DNA from: Bacteroides salyersiae WAL 10018 = DSM 18765 = JCM 12988
GTDB taxonomy: Bacteria; Bacteroidota; Bacteroidia; Bacteroidales; Bacteroidaceae
NCBI RefSeq assembly: GCF_000381365.1
Contig: NZ_KB905466.1
Coordinates: 2,902,821-2,966,820, forward strand
DNA length: 64,000 nt
Direction of reading: 5' to 3'
A program made the position numbers and the translations under genes. Shown here in pieces: positions 1 to 8,741 of the stretch; within the stretch, counting starts at the first letter, position 1; every line of letters begins with the position of its first letter. The notes beneath the pieces were generated by a model, which had not been told where the DNA came from, did no database searches, and worked only from the letters and a program-made list of their open reading frames with translations.

Positions 1-46
1 AGAAAGCATTATCAACGCAGATATAATTATATAAGATTTTAAATGT

Positions 47-1069
47 CTATTTTCCATAATATTGCAAATAAGGTTTAGCAACAACAGATTTTGGCCCCTT
101 TATATTTGTAGCACCTGGTAATGCCATTGTAGCATTGTATAAATTGTTTGGTGCTACAACTCTTGTGTCGTTATATATAAACCTTAAAGCACCTGGGATT
201 TTCACAAACTGGCTGGCATCTAATGTTGGAAATACCTGTTTTAAAGCATTTTCGGCAAATGTAGAACAATTAAAACTGCTAGCATTATATGCTTTTCCCG
301 AATTTGATGTATTAGAAGCATAACCTTGAATTTTTGTATCTTGGTCGTAAGTTGTATTTATCTGCACAATTCCATCAGCAGCTCTGCCTTCAGCACTAAC
401 ACTTCCACTTCTCAATCCTGTTGGATCTTTTGTTTGTAAATCAGATAAACTATTGATTGTCACCCCTTTCGAGTAATCAGATTTTACATTGCTTTGTAAC
501 TCAGTTTTTCCTACAGGACTATTGGGCCACAAATCGTAATATGTCATAGTCCCATCTTTGACCATTTCATAAGTGGGATTTCCTTTACTGTCTAATACGA
601 CATTTCCTTTCTTATCTCTGACTTCTTGTTGTTTATAGTTATCAATTGCAATTCCAGCATGTCCAGTTTCGTTATTTCCTGAAAACCAAATCAATAGATA
701 GCTGTCTTTTCCATCTGGATCAATAACATTTACGGGATTATTAAAACAATAGGCATAAGGACTAATACTATAGTACTTTTCAGCATGTGGATCAATCGAC
801 ATAAATTTTTTCTCATTTGGGTTGAGGATAATTGATTTAAGCACACTGTCGCTCTCATTTAATAAATTCAAAGACAAGGTGTTTTTATCAAACTCAATGC
901 TATGTATTTTGCTATTTGAGTCCGAATTTACTACTTTGAATTTCGTTTCGGGCATTTCAATCATTGATTTTACACTCTGTTCCGGTGCAAAATTGTCATA
1001 AGGAGTCTGTGCCAAAGCACTCAACGCAAAAAACGTTATTATGCTCAAAAATAAAATTTGCCTTTTCAT
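47..1069 (-). CDS. Exported mini-RHS-core protein with papain-like C-terminal domain
   Basis: 340 aa. An N-terminal signal peptide (about residues 1-20, ending ALA-Q) is followed by a short linker and an RHS-associated core signature at about 88-122 (IDPHAEKYYSISPYAYC, then NPVNVIDPDG). There are none of the YD repeats normally found upstream of such a core. The C-terminal 215 residues contain GHAGIAID (H137) and NCSTFAENAL (C268). A His-before-Cys order is typical of permuted NlpC/P60- or DUF4105-like papain folds, so a cysteine peptidase or amidase tail is inferred, not proven. It lies 18 bp downstream of the transglutaminase-like gene and is probably cotranscribed. It resembles an orphan or remodelled RHS tip given its own signal peptide. 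Target unknown. Confidence 0.65.
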   Translation of the reverse strand: MKRQILFLSIITFFALSALAQTPYDNFAPEQSVKSMIEMPETKFKVVNSDSNSKIHSIEFDKNTLSLNLLNESDSVLKSIILNPNEKKFMSIDPHAEKYYSISPYAYCFNNPVNVIDPDGKDSYLLIWFSGNNETGHAGIAIDNYKQQEVRDKKGNVVLDSKGNPTYEMVKDGTMTYYDLWPNSPVGKTELQSNVKSDYSKGVTINSLSDLQTKDPTGLRSGSVSAEGRAADGIVQINTTYDQDTKIQGYASNTSNSGKAYNASSFNCSTFAENALKQVFPTLDASQFVKIPGALRFIYNDTRVVAPNNLYNATMALPGATNIKGPKSVVAKPYLQYYGK

Positions 1070-1087
1070 AATGTATACTGATTTATG

Positions 1088-2176
1088 TTATTTCTCTGTA
1101 TTCAATTTTGTCTGTTTCACTTTTATATCATTGACCATCTTTTCATAATCTTCAGGTTTTATTGTAGAGTAGCCAATTTTCGAAAGATATTGGAACGTGG
1201 AATCCATTGCTTCAAATTCTCTCATAAGTTCCGGATAATTAATAATGTCCCTATATCCTTTCAGACCCATATCGATTATTTTACTGTCTAATCGGAATTT
1301 TAAATCGTTTCCTTTGTTAGTTTGCAATTGGCTATTGGGATAGTACTGTAAACCAATGCTGTAACATTTCCTGATAAAATCATCTGAATATCTTCCTGTT
1401 TTATACTCATAATAATTTAATAGGTCACATATGCAATATGCAACAGATTCAATATCTGACAATGATTTCATAAACAAACCGCTTTCTATAGCAATTTCGG
1501 AAACATTGAAGGTTTCCATAATAAAGCTTGATCGTGAAAAAGATCCGGTTGTCATTTCTAAATTCCACCAATTTCCTTTTTCATCCCTGTGCTTTACATA
1601 GCAGTGCATAGGAGCAATTGCTATAAATGCCTCTACATTCACTTCATTGGCCAAAATCTTATAAAGAAAAGGTAAGGACCTACAATTGCCTCTTTTGGTT
1701 TTTAAAAGGCGTGAAACTAAAGAACTTTCCAGATCTGAATCACTCATGAAATTTTCAAAATCATATTGATACGGTTTGAAGTTATTTTCCGGGATACTAT
1801 CAGACATATAGGTAAATACAGCCCAATTTCCAGCGGTTTTATATTGTCTTAAATTGCGGTTGTCTATCATTTTATTAAGTATGGGCTTTATTCTCAATAT
1901 TTCATTGTTATAATCCTCCCAACTCATTTTGCCTTCATAATAAGCATTCTCTACAAGAAAAACCGCCCTTTTAAAACTTAAAGGTTTTTCCCTTTTCAAC
2001 ATCTGGCTTATTTCATTTATAGCAATGTCGAAATGTTTCTGGATATTGGTAGGTACGGGATGAGATAAAGCCTTTTTGTTGGTATGAAAATCTGCCCATT
2101 TCTGACCTGAACCGAATGTTTGTGCATTTAATTGCAAAAACACAATAAAAGGCAATATATAAATTAATCTTTTCAT
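1088..2176 (-). CDS. Exported transglutaminase-like protein
   Basis: 362 aa with a signal peptide (MKRLIYILPFIVFLQLNAQ). The middle of the protein holds a Cys-His-acid arrangement typical of transglutaminase-like/SirB1-type folds: RGNCRSLP (C165), MHCYVKH (H191 or H196) and WNLEMT (E207). The C-terminal part is helical and may contain TPR-like segments (YYEYKTGRYSDDF, YPNSQL). Family assignment comes from this motif order; enzymatic activity is not shown. It is the first gene of a probable two-gene minus-strand operon with the mini-RHS protein, so the two may act together in the envelope. Confidence 0.6.
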   Translation of the reverse strand: MKRLIYILPFIVFLQLNAQTFGSGQKWADFHTNKKALSHPVPTNIQKHFDIAINEISQMLKREKPLSFKRAVFLVENAYYEGKMSWEDYNNEILRIKPILNKMIDNRNLRQYKTAGNWAVFTYMSDSIPENNFKPYQYDFENFMSDSDLESSLVSRLLKTKRGNCRSLPFLYKILANEVNVEAFIAIAPMHCYVKHRDEKGNWWNLEMTTGSFSRSSFIMETFNVSEIAIESGLFMKSLSDIESVAYCICDLLNYYEYKTGRYSDDFIRKCYSIGLQYYPNSQLQTNKGNDLKFRLDSKIIDMGLKGYRDIINYPELMREFEAMDSTFQYLSKIGYSTIKPEDYEKMVNDIKVKQTKLNTEK

Positions 2177-2526
2177 ATTCTACGAAGTCTATATGACCAT
2201 AAATTCTTATTCAATTAACTTTATAAATTACATTGTTTTTTTTATATCATGGGCATTTCATAATGAATTTATGTTGTTAGCAAAATTAGAAAAAAATATG
2301 AAATAAAATAGTGATTACATCATATTTTTTAAAAACTTCTATTTCAGTTACTTATTTGCTGAGTAAATTCCACTATGTGAAAAGAGAAGAAATTGTGCGA
2401 GATGAATTTTATATTGAATTCTGATTAAAAAAGTTAGTGCCCCTGCACTGCCGGAGGGCAGATACAGGGGCACAGGATACTAATGAAGAATTTTTATAAG
2501 ATAGTACTTTCTCTTGACGGATTTTC
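2177..2526. other. Intergenic, AT-rich
   Basis: Apart from the terminator at 2437-2473 the stretch is very AT-rich. It should hold the promoter of the 1088-2176 gene, but I see no clear TAnnTTTG/TTTG pair. No open frame here looks like a gene. Confidence 0.5.
2437..2473 (-). terminator. Nested hairpin terminator after alpha-galactosidase
   Basis: The arms GTGCCCCTG (2437-2445) and CAGGGGCAC (2465-2473) enclose a second stem, CTGCC/GGCAG. On the minus strand the hairpin is followed by a T-run (the plus strand reads attaaaaaa just to its left). It therefore fits an intrinsic terminator for the galactosidase gene that ends at 2527. Confidence 0.75.
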
Positions 2527-4689
2527 TTATTGGGCACTAACCTCTATGATGCGGCTGCTTAAATCTTGTCCTGTGAACAGGCCGAGACCTACCGTCATCA
2601 GGTATTCTCCGGAATAAACCTGATCATTTCCTCCCAAGCTGGGCCATGCGCCCGGCATCAGGTTGATCTCTTTCACTTTATACATTCTGTTAGCTTCCAA
2701 GCCTTGCAGACGTACCGGAAGCAGCCGTTCTCCGTAGCGCGGATGGATATCGAAAGCAAATACGACTGCATTGCTTTTGTCCTTGCTGATGTACATGGAA
2801 GAGGTATGTTCGCGTTCACCTTCATAAGGAGATACGAGACGATAAAGGTCACCCTCTAAAATAACGGGTTTCAGGCGATTATATTCCTGTACGGCTTGGC
2901 GGCAATACGTTTGTTCGTCGTTTGTCAGATCATCCATTTTGATGTCGAACCCTAATTTGCACATCATGGCTACGTCGGTACGGAATTTGACACTGGTTTT
3001 CTTGTTCCATGTAGTCACGTGTGCACACAGGGTTTTGCTGGGGAATACCTGTGAGAATCCCCATTGGATGAACAGGCGTTCGATCGGATCGGTGTTGTCA
3101 CTTGGCCAGAATTCTGTAAAGTACTTCAATGCCTCGAAGTCGGAACGTCCTCCGCCACCGGCGCAGAGCATCATCGGCAAGTTCGGATATTTGGCTTTGA
3201 CGCGTTCAAGCACTTTATAGAGTCCGCGCACATAGTCTATATATAGATGTGTTTGTTTCCCTTTCAGGTAGGTTGAATAAATGTTGGTGATGGGGCTGTT
3301 GCAATCCCATTTAAAGAAAGCGATATCCGGATATTTTGTCATCAGTTGGTCTACTACGCCGAATACATGGTCTTGTACGGCCGGATTACTGAGGTCGAGT
3401 ACCAATTGGTTGCGGAAATAATATTCTTCGCGATTGGGGAAACGAATCACCCAGTCTTTATGTTTTTCATAAAGTTCACTTTTAGGATTTACCATTTCCG
3501 GTTCGATCCAGATACCGAACTTGACTCCTTGTTTCTTTGCTTCGGCAGTCAATTTACCGATGCCGTTAGGCAGTTTGTCGGCGGTTTCCGTCCAGTCGCC
3601 CAAACCTTGATGATCACTGCTGCGCGGGTATTTATTGGCAAACCATCCGTCATCCAGCAGGAACATGTCTACACCTAAATGTTTGGCTTCGCCGATAAGA
3701 GCAACTAATTTATCTTCGTTGAAATCAAAATAAGTAGCTTCCCAGTTGTTGAGCAGCGTCATGCGTGTTTCGTCTCCGGCTTTCACCTGATAGCGGCGCG
3801 CCCAGTCGTGGAAATTGCGGCTGGCCTGTCCTTTACCGTTCAAACTATAGGTAAAGTAGAAATCCGGTGTACGGAACACTTCATTCGCCGGCAGGCTGTA
3901 TTCCGATGCATAAGGGTTGATACCACTGATAACGCGCAGATGATTCTGATGATCTACTTCGAAAGTAAAACGGAAGTTACCGGTCCATCCTAAAGTACCT
4001 ACCAATACCTCACCGGCATTTTCTTCCGATGGATTATCCAGCGATACCTGGAAGAAAGGGGATACGAACATGTTGGCGCGTGCACCTAATTTGGTGTCGA
4101 TTACTTTTTTACCGTAGGCCAGTTCGCGTTCGGTGACATTGGCTTCGTGTGACCAGTCACCGCTAAATTCCGTCAGGAAGTATTTATTGCGGTTCAGATG
4201 CAACATGGATGAAGCATACTTCTGCAAGCTGACCGGTTTTTTTTCTTTGTGGCTGATTTCGCTGAATGTCTTGATGATGTTTTCGGCGGGATAGGCCACA
4301 TAATGCAGTTTGACGGTGATCGGATACTGGTCGTCATTCAGAGTGATGACCGTTTCGGTAGCACCGTCTGCCAATTTTTGGCTGCTATGTGAGGTGTATT
4401 TCAGCAATGTCGAAGGATTGCCGTCATTGTGTACGATGTGCAGGGCCGGTTCATAATAATCTTCCAGACCGTGTGTCAGATAACCCTCTGTACCTTGGGG
4501 CAGATGACGGATGTCGGCTTCGTTGTGAAGTCGTTTCCCCAGATAGGATTGATAGAGCCGGCCGTTATCTCCTACGCGGAAAATAAGGCTGGTAGTTGCC
4601 GTCTCGATTTTTATTACTGGGTTATCTGCGGCATGGATGATGCCGGAGAGGCAGAGAAGTCCTGCCAGTAAAATCGCTTTTAATTTCAT
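2527..4689 (-). CDS. Alpha-galactosidase, GH36 family
   Basis: 720 aa from the chosen start. Hydrolyses alpha-1,6-galactosides such as melibiose and raffinose, or galactomannan side chains. An in-frame ATG 16 codons upstream (4737) exists, but the ATG at 4689 places a typical signal peptide (MKLKAILLAGLLCLSGIIHA) at the N-terminus. The GH36/clan D barrel motifs are present: LLDDGWF, IWIEPEMVNP, FFKWDCN (nucleophile Asp about residue 462) and SDNTDP (acid/base Asp about 531). The end carries a C-terminal beta-sandwich. Length matches bacterial GH36 enzymes. It is probably periplasmic, and it stands alone between terminators. Confidence 0.93.
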   Translation of the reverse strand: MKLKAILLAGLLCLSGIIHAADNPVIKIETATTSLIFRVGDNGRLYQSYLGKRLHNEADIRHLPQGTEGYLTHGLEDYYEPALHIVHNDGNPSTLLKYTSHSSQKLADGATETVITLNDDQYPITVKLHYVAYPAENIIKTFSEISHKEKKPVSLQKYASSMLHLNRNKYFLTEFSGDWSHEANVTERELAYGKKVIDTKLGARANMFVSPFFQVSLDNPSEENAGEVLVGTLGWTGNFRFTFEVDHQNHLRVISGINPYASEYSLPANEVFRTPDFYFTYSLNGKGQASRNFHDWARRYQVKAGDETRMTLLNNWEATYFDFNEDKLVALIGEAKHLGVDMFLLDDGWFANKYPRSSDHQGLGDWTETADKLPNGIGKLTAEAKKQGVKFGIWIEPEMVNPKSELYEKHKDWVIRFPNREEYYFRNQLVLDLSNPAVQDHVFGVVDQLMTKYPDIAFFKWDCNSPITNIYSTYLKGKQTHLYIDYVRGLYKVLERVKAKYPNLPMMLCAGGGGRSDFEALKYFTEFWPSDNTDPIERLFIQWGFSQVFPSKTLCAHVTTWNKKTSVKFRTDVAMMCKLGFDIKMDDLTNDEQTYCRQAVQEYNRLKPVILEGDLYRLVSPYEGEREHTSSMYISKDKSNAVVFAFDIHPRYGERLLPVRLQGLEANRMYKVKEINLMPGAWPSLGGNDQVYSGEYLMTVGLGLFTGQDLSSRIIEVSAQ

Positions 4690-5102
4690 GGTATAAATAC
4701 TATTTAGTTTGTAAATGAATTCTGCTGTTTTATTCATATTGCAAAGTAATCGGGTTTTTCTGCACAGGGAAATAGAGAAAAATACTTTGAATATGGATTA
4801 TTTTGCTTTATTCATGTTATTCCGGAAAAACAGACAGGTATACAGTACGCCCCGGATAAGGCAAAGTTAGCCGTTTTGGAAGTTTTATACTGTTGTAAAT
4901 TTGGCAATAAATGAGACTTTTGTAGCAATAATGCTGCATGGAAAGCACGTGGAGAGGGATTTTCTACATGTGAGCTATATTTTGCGTCATTTGTTAGATG
5001 AATGATCCGGCATAAAAAATGCACAGAGGTCACAGAGTTTACCATCTTTTGATTGTAACTCTGTGACCTCTGCACATTTCTGACGGGCGGACGGACCGGA
5101 TC
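4690..5102. other. Intergenic between galactosidase and sufE
   Basis: Contains the strong dyad at 5021-5078 and, nearer the galactosidase, a near-consensus minus-strand -7 box (TTACTTTG, complement of 4742-4749). A short minus-strand frame at 4812-5075 (87 codons) runs through the hairpin and has no recognisable features, so it is not called. Confidence 0.5.
5021..5078 (-). terminator. Strong dyad downstream of sufE
   Basis: An inverted repeat with long arms: tgcacagaggtcacagagtt on the left, and its near-perfect complement aactctgtgacctctgca on the right, around a short AT-rich loop. It lies about 25 bp past the sufE stop and probably terminates sufE on the minus strand (left flank aaaaaa). 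Confidence 0.65.
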
Positions 5103-5531
5103 TTATTCTTTACTCTCTTTGGCTTTGAATGCCAATGCATAGAGTCGCATTTGTTTTACCATCGAAAGCAATCCGTTGCTCCGGGTAGGAGACAGGTGCT
5201 CTTTCAATCCTATTTTGTCTATAAAGTAAAGGTCGGCATTCAGAATCTCGTCCGGAGTATGCCCCGAAACGACTTTAATCAGTAGGGCTATGATGCCTTT
5301 TACGATCAGCGCATCGCTTTCGGCTTTGAATATAACTTTTCCGTCCACCTCATCCGCCTGCAACCACACGCGGCTTTGGCAACCTTCAATGAGGTTTTGC
5401 TCCGTTTTATATTTCTCATCGAGCGCTTCTTGCTCGTTTCCTAAGTCGATAAGTAATTGATAGCGGTCCATCCAGTCGTCGAAATCACTGAATTCCGCAA
5501 TTACTTCGTCTTGTAATTCATTAATTGACAT
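5103..5531 (-). CDS. sufE: SufE family Fe-S cluster assembly sulfur acceptor
   Basis: 142 aa, the usual SufE length. SufE accepts persulfide sulfur from the cysteine desulfurase SufS and passes it to the SufB scaffold in the cytosol. The acceptor cysteine is visible in LIEGCQSRVW (C51). The family blocks around it are present: DEKYKTEQNLIEGC before, and SDALIVKGIIALL and HTPDEIL after. No suf neighbours are adjacent, so in this genome it is a detached member of the pathway. Confidence 0.92.
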   Translation of the reverse strand: MSINELQDEVIAEFSDFDDWMDRYQLLIDLGNEQEALDEKYKTEQNLIEGCQSRVWLQADEVDGKVIFKAESDALIVKGIIALLIKVVSGHTPDEILNADLYFIDKIGLKEHLSPTRSNGLLSMVKQMRLYALAFKAKESKE

Positions 5532-5559
5532 AGTTATAATATTTTGGTGGTCTTTCTTT

Positions 5560-5673
5560 CAAGAACCTCTCCACAGGAGAGGGGATCAAAGATGCTTTAT
5601 GATTACCATCCGGTTACAGATCCAACTTTACTCCCTCTCCCACGGAGAGGGTCGGGGAGAGGCTTCCCCTCTC
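5560..5673. repeat. Cluster of CCTCTCC/GGAGAGG palindromes
   Basis: Between sufE and the M28 peptidase, hairpin units occur at 5566-5582 (CCTCTCC..GGAGAGG), 5633-5651 (CCCTCTCC..GGAGAGGG) and about 5654-5673 (GGGGAGAGG..CCCCTCTC). They look like copies of a dispersed intergenic repeat. The last may also serve as the terminator of the peptidase gene. Confidence 0.6.
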
Positions 5674-6675
5674 TTATTTCTCGTTGTAAATGACTCCCAT
5701 CACCGTTTGTCCCACAGCCTTGAGGGTATTCCGGTCAATGTTGTCCATATCATCTTTGATTGTGTGCCATGTAGGATCGAACGAATATTCTCCTTCCGGG
5801 TCACAAGGGATGATGTCGATCGTCTTGATTCCGGCAATTTCGTTGATGAACAGGTGGTCGTCTGTAGCACCCCCCATTACTTCATCGATGAAATATTTCC
5901 CGTATCCCAATTCGTTAGCCTTTTTCCAGACTTTCCGGTTGACGTCTTTGGCATATTTTTCAGAATAGGCTTCGCGATAGAAAGTAGGTTGCTGGCCGCC
6001 TACCATGTCGAGCAATATGCCGAAACGGGCGTTATACCCCGGCACATGCGGATTACGTGCCCAGTATTGTGATCCCAGACACCAGGAGTCCTCCTGATGC
6101 TTGCCGCTGGCCTGGTGCGTGCCGTAGTCTTCGGCATCGAGGAAGATGATATCGATACCGAGTTCGGGTTGTTGCTGTTGAATCTGACGGGCTATCTCAA
6201 GAAGTACTCCTACACCGCTTGCACCGTCATTGGCTCCTAAGATTGGCGTATAGTGGTTCTTTTTATCCGGATCATTGTCTGCCCAGGGACGGGTATCCCA
6301 GTGTGCAAAGAGGGCGATGCGCTTTTTATTTTCCGGCTTATAAGAACCGATAATGTTGCGTGCTTTCAGCAGGGTACCGTCATAGGCGATAAGATCGGCA
6401 TACTGGTTGGTAACCGTAGCACCGAACTTTTCCAGTTGTCCGGCAAGATAGTTGCCGCAGGCCACATGCCCTTTGCTGTTGGGCACACGCGGTCCGAAAT
6501 CGACCTGTTCTTTTACATATTGATAGGCACTGTCGGCATCGAACTGAGGTGCCTGTATGGTGGCTACGGTCTCTTTCGTCATTTCGCTTGCTTTATTCTT
6601 GTTGCCGCAAGAAGAAAGTGACAGTGTGAAAAGTAATAATAACCCCACTAATGACATGATATAATTCTTTTTCAT
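5674..6675 (-). CDS. M28 family peptidase / glutaminyl cyclase-like lipoprotein
   Basis: 333 aa from the start at 6675. An upstream in-frame ATG (6720) would lie beyond a minus-strand promoter box (complement of 6702-6709), so it is rejected. The N-terminus is a lipoprotein signal (LLLLFTLSLSSCGNK). Zinc-peptidase residues of the M28/QC fold are visible: HWDTRP, LGANDGASGVG, DAEDYG, and TDDHLFINE near the end. The family includes aminopeptidases and bacterial glutaminyl-peptide cyclotransferases. Length and the ANDGASG/DAEDYG motifs fit the cyclotransferase branch, but the activity cannot be decided from sequence alone. Envelope-anchored. Confidence 0.85.
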   Translation of the reverse strand: MKKNYIMSLVGLLLLFTLSLSSCGNKNKASEMTKETVATIQAPQFDADSAYQYVKEQVDFGPRVPNSKGHVACGNYLAGQLEKFGATVTNQYADLIAYDGTLLKARNIIGSYKPENKKRIALFAHWDTRPWADNDPDKKNHYTPILGANDGASGVGVLLEIARQIQQQQPELGIDIIFLDAEDYGTHQASGKHQEDSWCLGSQYWARNPHVPGYNARFGILLDMVGGQQPTFYREAYSEKYAKDVNRKVWKKANELGYGKYFIDEVMGGATDDHLFINEIAGIKTIDIIPCDPEGEYSFDPTWHTIKDDMDNIDRNTLKAVGQTVMGVIYNEK

Positions 6676-6701
6676 TTTAAGTAACTGTTGTATTATATCG
6701 G

Positions 6702-6709
6702 CAAAAGTA
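6702..6709 (-). promoter_or_regulatory. -7 box of the M28 peptidase gene
   Basis: The complement reads TACTTTTG, matching TAnnTTTG. It puts transcription start near 6695 and supports translation from 6675. Confidence 0.5.
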
Positions 6710-6748
6710 ATGATTTTCACTGTAGTTTGCTTCTGCGGACATGGTTTA

Positions 6749-7660
6749 TTAACAAATGAACTTTAATTCTGTTGCTTTCTTGCCGACATTCAATTCTACT
6801 TCCGCTCCGTTGATCAGAGGAAGATTGCGGGTGACGTGCCCTACCGGAAAGTCAAAACAGACCGGATAATCGTACTCTTTTACCAGATCGGCCAGTGCGG
6901 CGTATAGCTCTTTCCCTAATGAACGGTCTTCTTCATATTCCGTGAATTGACCGATGATGAGTCCGGAGAGCTTTTCAAGTACCCCTCCTAACTTCAAATT
7001 ATACATCATACGCTCTATGGCATGCGGGCGTTCGCTGATGTCTTCGATAAACAGAATGCTGCCTTCGGGCGGAATGTCGTAAGGAGTGCCGCGCAATCCG
7101 TAAAATACGGCCATATTCCCCCCTCTCAGAATCCCCCTGGCGGTTCCTTGGCGGTTCAATTTGTGTTTCGGACAGGAGTATTCCGGTAACGTGCCGCTTA
7201 GAATATTTTTCAGATGCAGAGAACAGGGATCGTCTTCGGGTTCTACTGTCAGATGCCGTGCCATGGGGGCATGCAAAGAAGCAAAACCGTTGGATTGAAT
7301 CAGATTGTGCAATGCTGTGATGTCACTGAATCCTATCAGCCATTTGGGGGATTCGCGAAAGAGGGTGAAATCCAGTGCCTGTACGAGGTGTACCGCACCG
7401 TATCCGCCACGACTGCAGAAAATGGCCTTTATCTCCGGGTCATTCATCATGCTTTGGAGGTCGCTCAAACGTTGCTTGACGGTTCCGGCATATCTACCGG
7501 AAGCACTGCCGGCGTGTTTGCCCATAATCACCTTCAGTCCCCAGGATTCCAATCGCTTTTTCGCTCCTTTCAGAAATGATTTGTCTATCTTGCTCGATGG
7601 AGAGACGATGGCGACTTTATCGCCTTCGTGCAAATAAGGGGGAAGAATCAGGCTGTTCAT
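6749..7660 (-). CDS. S66 family LD-carboxypeptidase
   Basis: 303 aa. A serine carboxypeptidase of the LdcA/MccF family that trims the terminal D-Ala from murein tetrapeptides during peptidoglycan recycling. The catalytic triad can be placed as S112 in GFSDIT, E206 in LFIEDIS and H275 in PVGHVTRN. The RGGYGA loop at 84-89 is also typical. No signal peptide is seen, so it is a cytosolic recycling enzyme. A minus-strand TACATTTG box at 7678-7685 sits just upstream. Confidence 0.9.
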   Translation of the reverse strand: MNSLILPPYLHEGDKVAIVSPSSKIDKSFLKGAKKRLESWGLKVIMGKHAGSASGRYAGTVKQRLSDLQSMMNDPEIKAIFCSRGGYGAVHLVQALDFTLFRESPKWLIGFSDITALHNLIQSNGFASLHAPMARHLTVEPEDDPCSLHLKNILSGTLPEYSCPKHKLNRQGTARGILRGGNMAVFYGLRGTPYDIPPEGSILFIEDISERPHAIERMMYNLKLGGVLEKLSGLIIGQFTEYEEDRSLGKELYAALADLVKEYDYPVCFDFPVGHVTRNLPLINGAEVELNVGKKATELKFIC

Positions 7661-7677
7661 ATGTTCGGTTATTTTTG

Positions 7678-7685
7678 CAAATGTA
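7678..7685 (-). promoter_or_regulatory. -7 box of the S66 carboxypeptidase gene
   Basis: The complement reads TACATTTG (TAnnTTTG), 18 bp before the start codon, predicting a very short leader. Confidence 0.45.
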
Positions 7686-7825
7686 CGTATTCACCGGATT
7701 ATGACATAAGTTTTTAAAATAATTTTTCTTTCCATGACAAAATGTTATATAAACGCGTTATTTTTCTCCCTTACTATGCTGTATTTCTCAATCATTTTTC
7801 TGATATTTGCTAAAAATCTAACGTT

Positions 7826-8734
7826 ATGGAACCTATTAGAACTTTCGATCAGCTGACTTCCCATCTGAAAACACTGAACCGACGCAAGAGAATTGCGGTA
7901 GTATGTGCCAATGACGCCAATACGGAATATGCCATAGCCCGTGCTCTTGAAGAAGGAATTGCCGAGTTCCTGATGATTGGTGATTCGGCTATTCTTGAAA
8001 AGTATCCGACTCTGAGAAAATATCCGGAATATGTAAAGACGATCCATATGGAAGATTCGGATGAGGCGGCCCGAGAGGCGGTGCGTATTGTCCGTGAAGG
8101 CGGTGCGGATATTCTGATGAAAGGTATTATTAATACGGATAATCTGCTTCATGCTATTTTGGACAAGGAAAAAGGGCTGCTACCCAAAGGGAAAGTGCTG
8201 ACGCATCTTGCGGTCATGCAGATACCTACTTATAATAAACTGCTGTTTTTTTCTGATGCTGCCGTTATTCCGCGACCTACTTTGCAGCAACGTATCGAGA
8301 TGATCTGGTATGCCATTCATACTTGCCGTTCTTTCGGAATAGAGCAGCCGCGCATCTCTCTTATCCATTGCACGGAGAAAGTCAGTGCCAAATTTCCTCA
8401 TTCCCTGGACTATGTAAATATCGTCGAGTTGGCGGAGGCTGGTGAATTCGGTAATGTAATTATTGACGGTCCGCTGGATGTCCGTACTTCTTGTGAACAG
8501 GCAAGCGGTAGCATAAAGGGAATTGTTTCTCCTATCGACGGGCAGGCGGATGTACTGATATTCCCTAATATAGAATCGGGCAATACGTTCTATAAGTCGG
8601 TTTCCCTTTTTGCCAATGCCGATATGGCGGGACTGCTGCAAGGTCCTGTTTGTCCGGTTGTATTGCCCTCGCGTAGCGATTCCGGTCTGTCTAAATATTA
8701 TAGCATGGCGATGGCCTGCCTCACCTGTAAATAA
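7826..8734 (+). CDS. ptb: Phosphate butyryltransferase
   Basis: 302 aa. Exchanges CoA for phosphate on butyryl- or branched-chain acyl-CoA, giving the acyl phosphate used by the next gene product. The phosphate acetyl/butyryltransferase fold is recognisable: VVCANDANTEYAIARAL near the start, GGADILMKGIINTDNLLHA, the C-terminal SPIDGQADVLIFPNIESGN and MAGLLQGPVCPVVLPSRSD. It is followed 7 bp later by butyrate kinase and clearly forms an operon with it. In Bacteroides this pair more likely serves isobutyrate/isovalerate formation or reversible acid activation than bulk butyrate synthesis; that is inference. Confidence 0.93.
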   Translation: MEPIRTFDQLTSHLKTLNRRKRIAVVCANDANTEYAIARALEEGIAEFLMIGDSAILEKYPTLRKYPEYVKTIHMEDSDEAAREAVRIVREGGADILMKGIINTDNLLHAILDKEKGLLPKGKVLTHLAVMQIPTYNKLLFFSDAAVIPRPTLQQRIEMIWYAIHTCRSFGIEQPRISLIHCTEKVSAKFPHSLDYVNIVELAEAGEFGNVIIDGPLDVRTSCEQASGSIKGIVSPIDGQADVLIFPNIESGNTFYKSVSLFANADMAGLLQGPVCPVVLPSRSDSGLSKYYSMAMACLTCK

Positions 8735-8741
8735 ACAACTT

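Noticed and set aside
4812..5075. 87-codon minus-strand frame between the galactosidase and sufE
   Set aside because: It runs through a strong hairpin, has no recognisable domain, signal or ribosome site, and looks like chance.
8610..8741. Longer start for butyrate kinase inside ptb
   Set aside because: The extra 44 residues are the out-of-frame ptb end. The family N-terminus INPGSTSTK begins four residues after Met at 8742.
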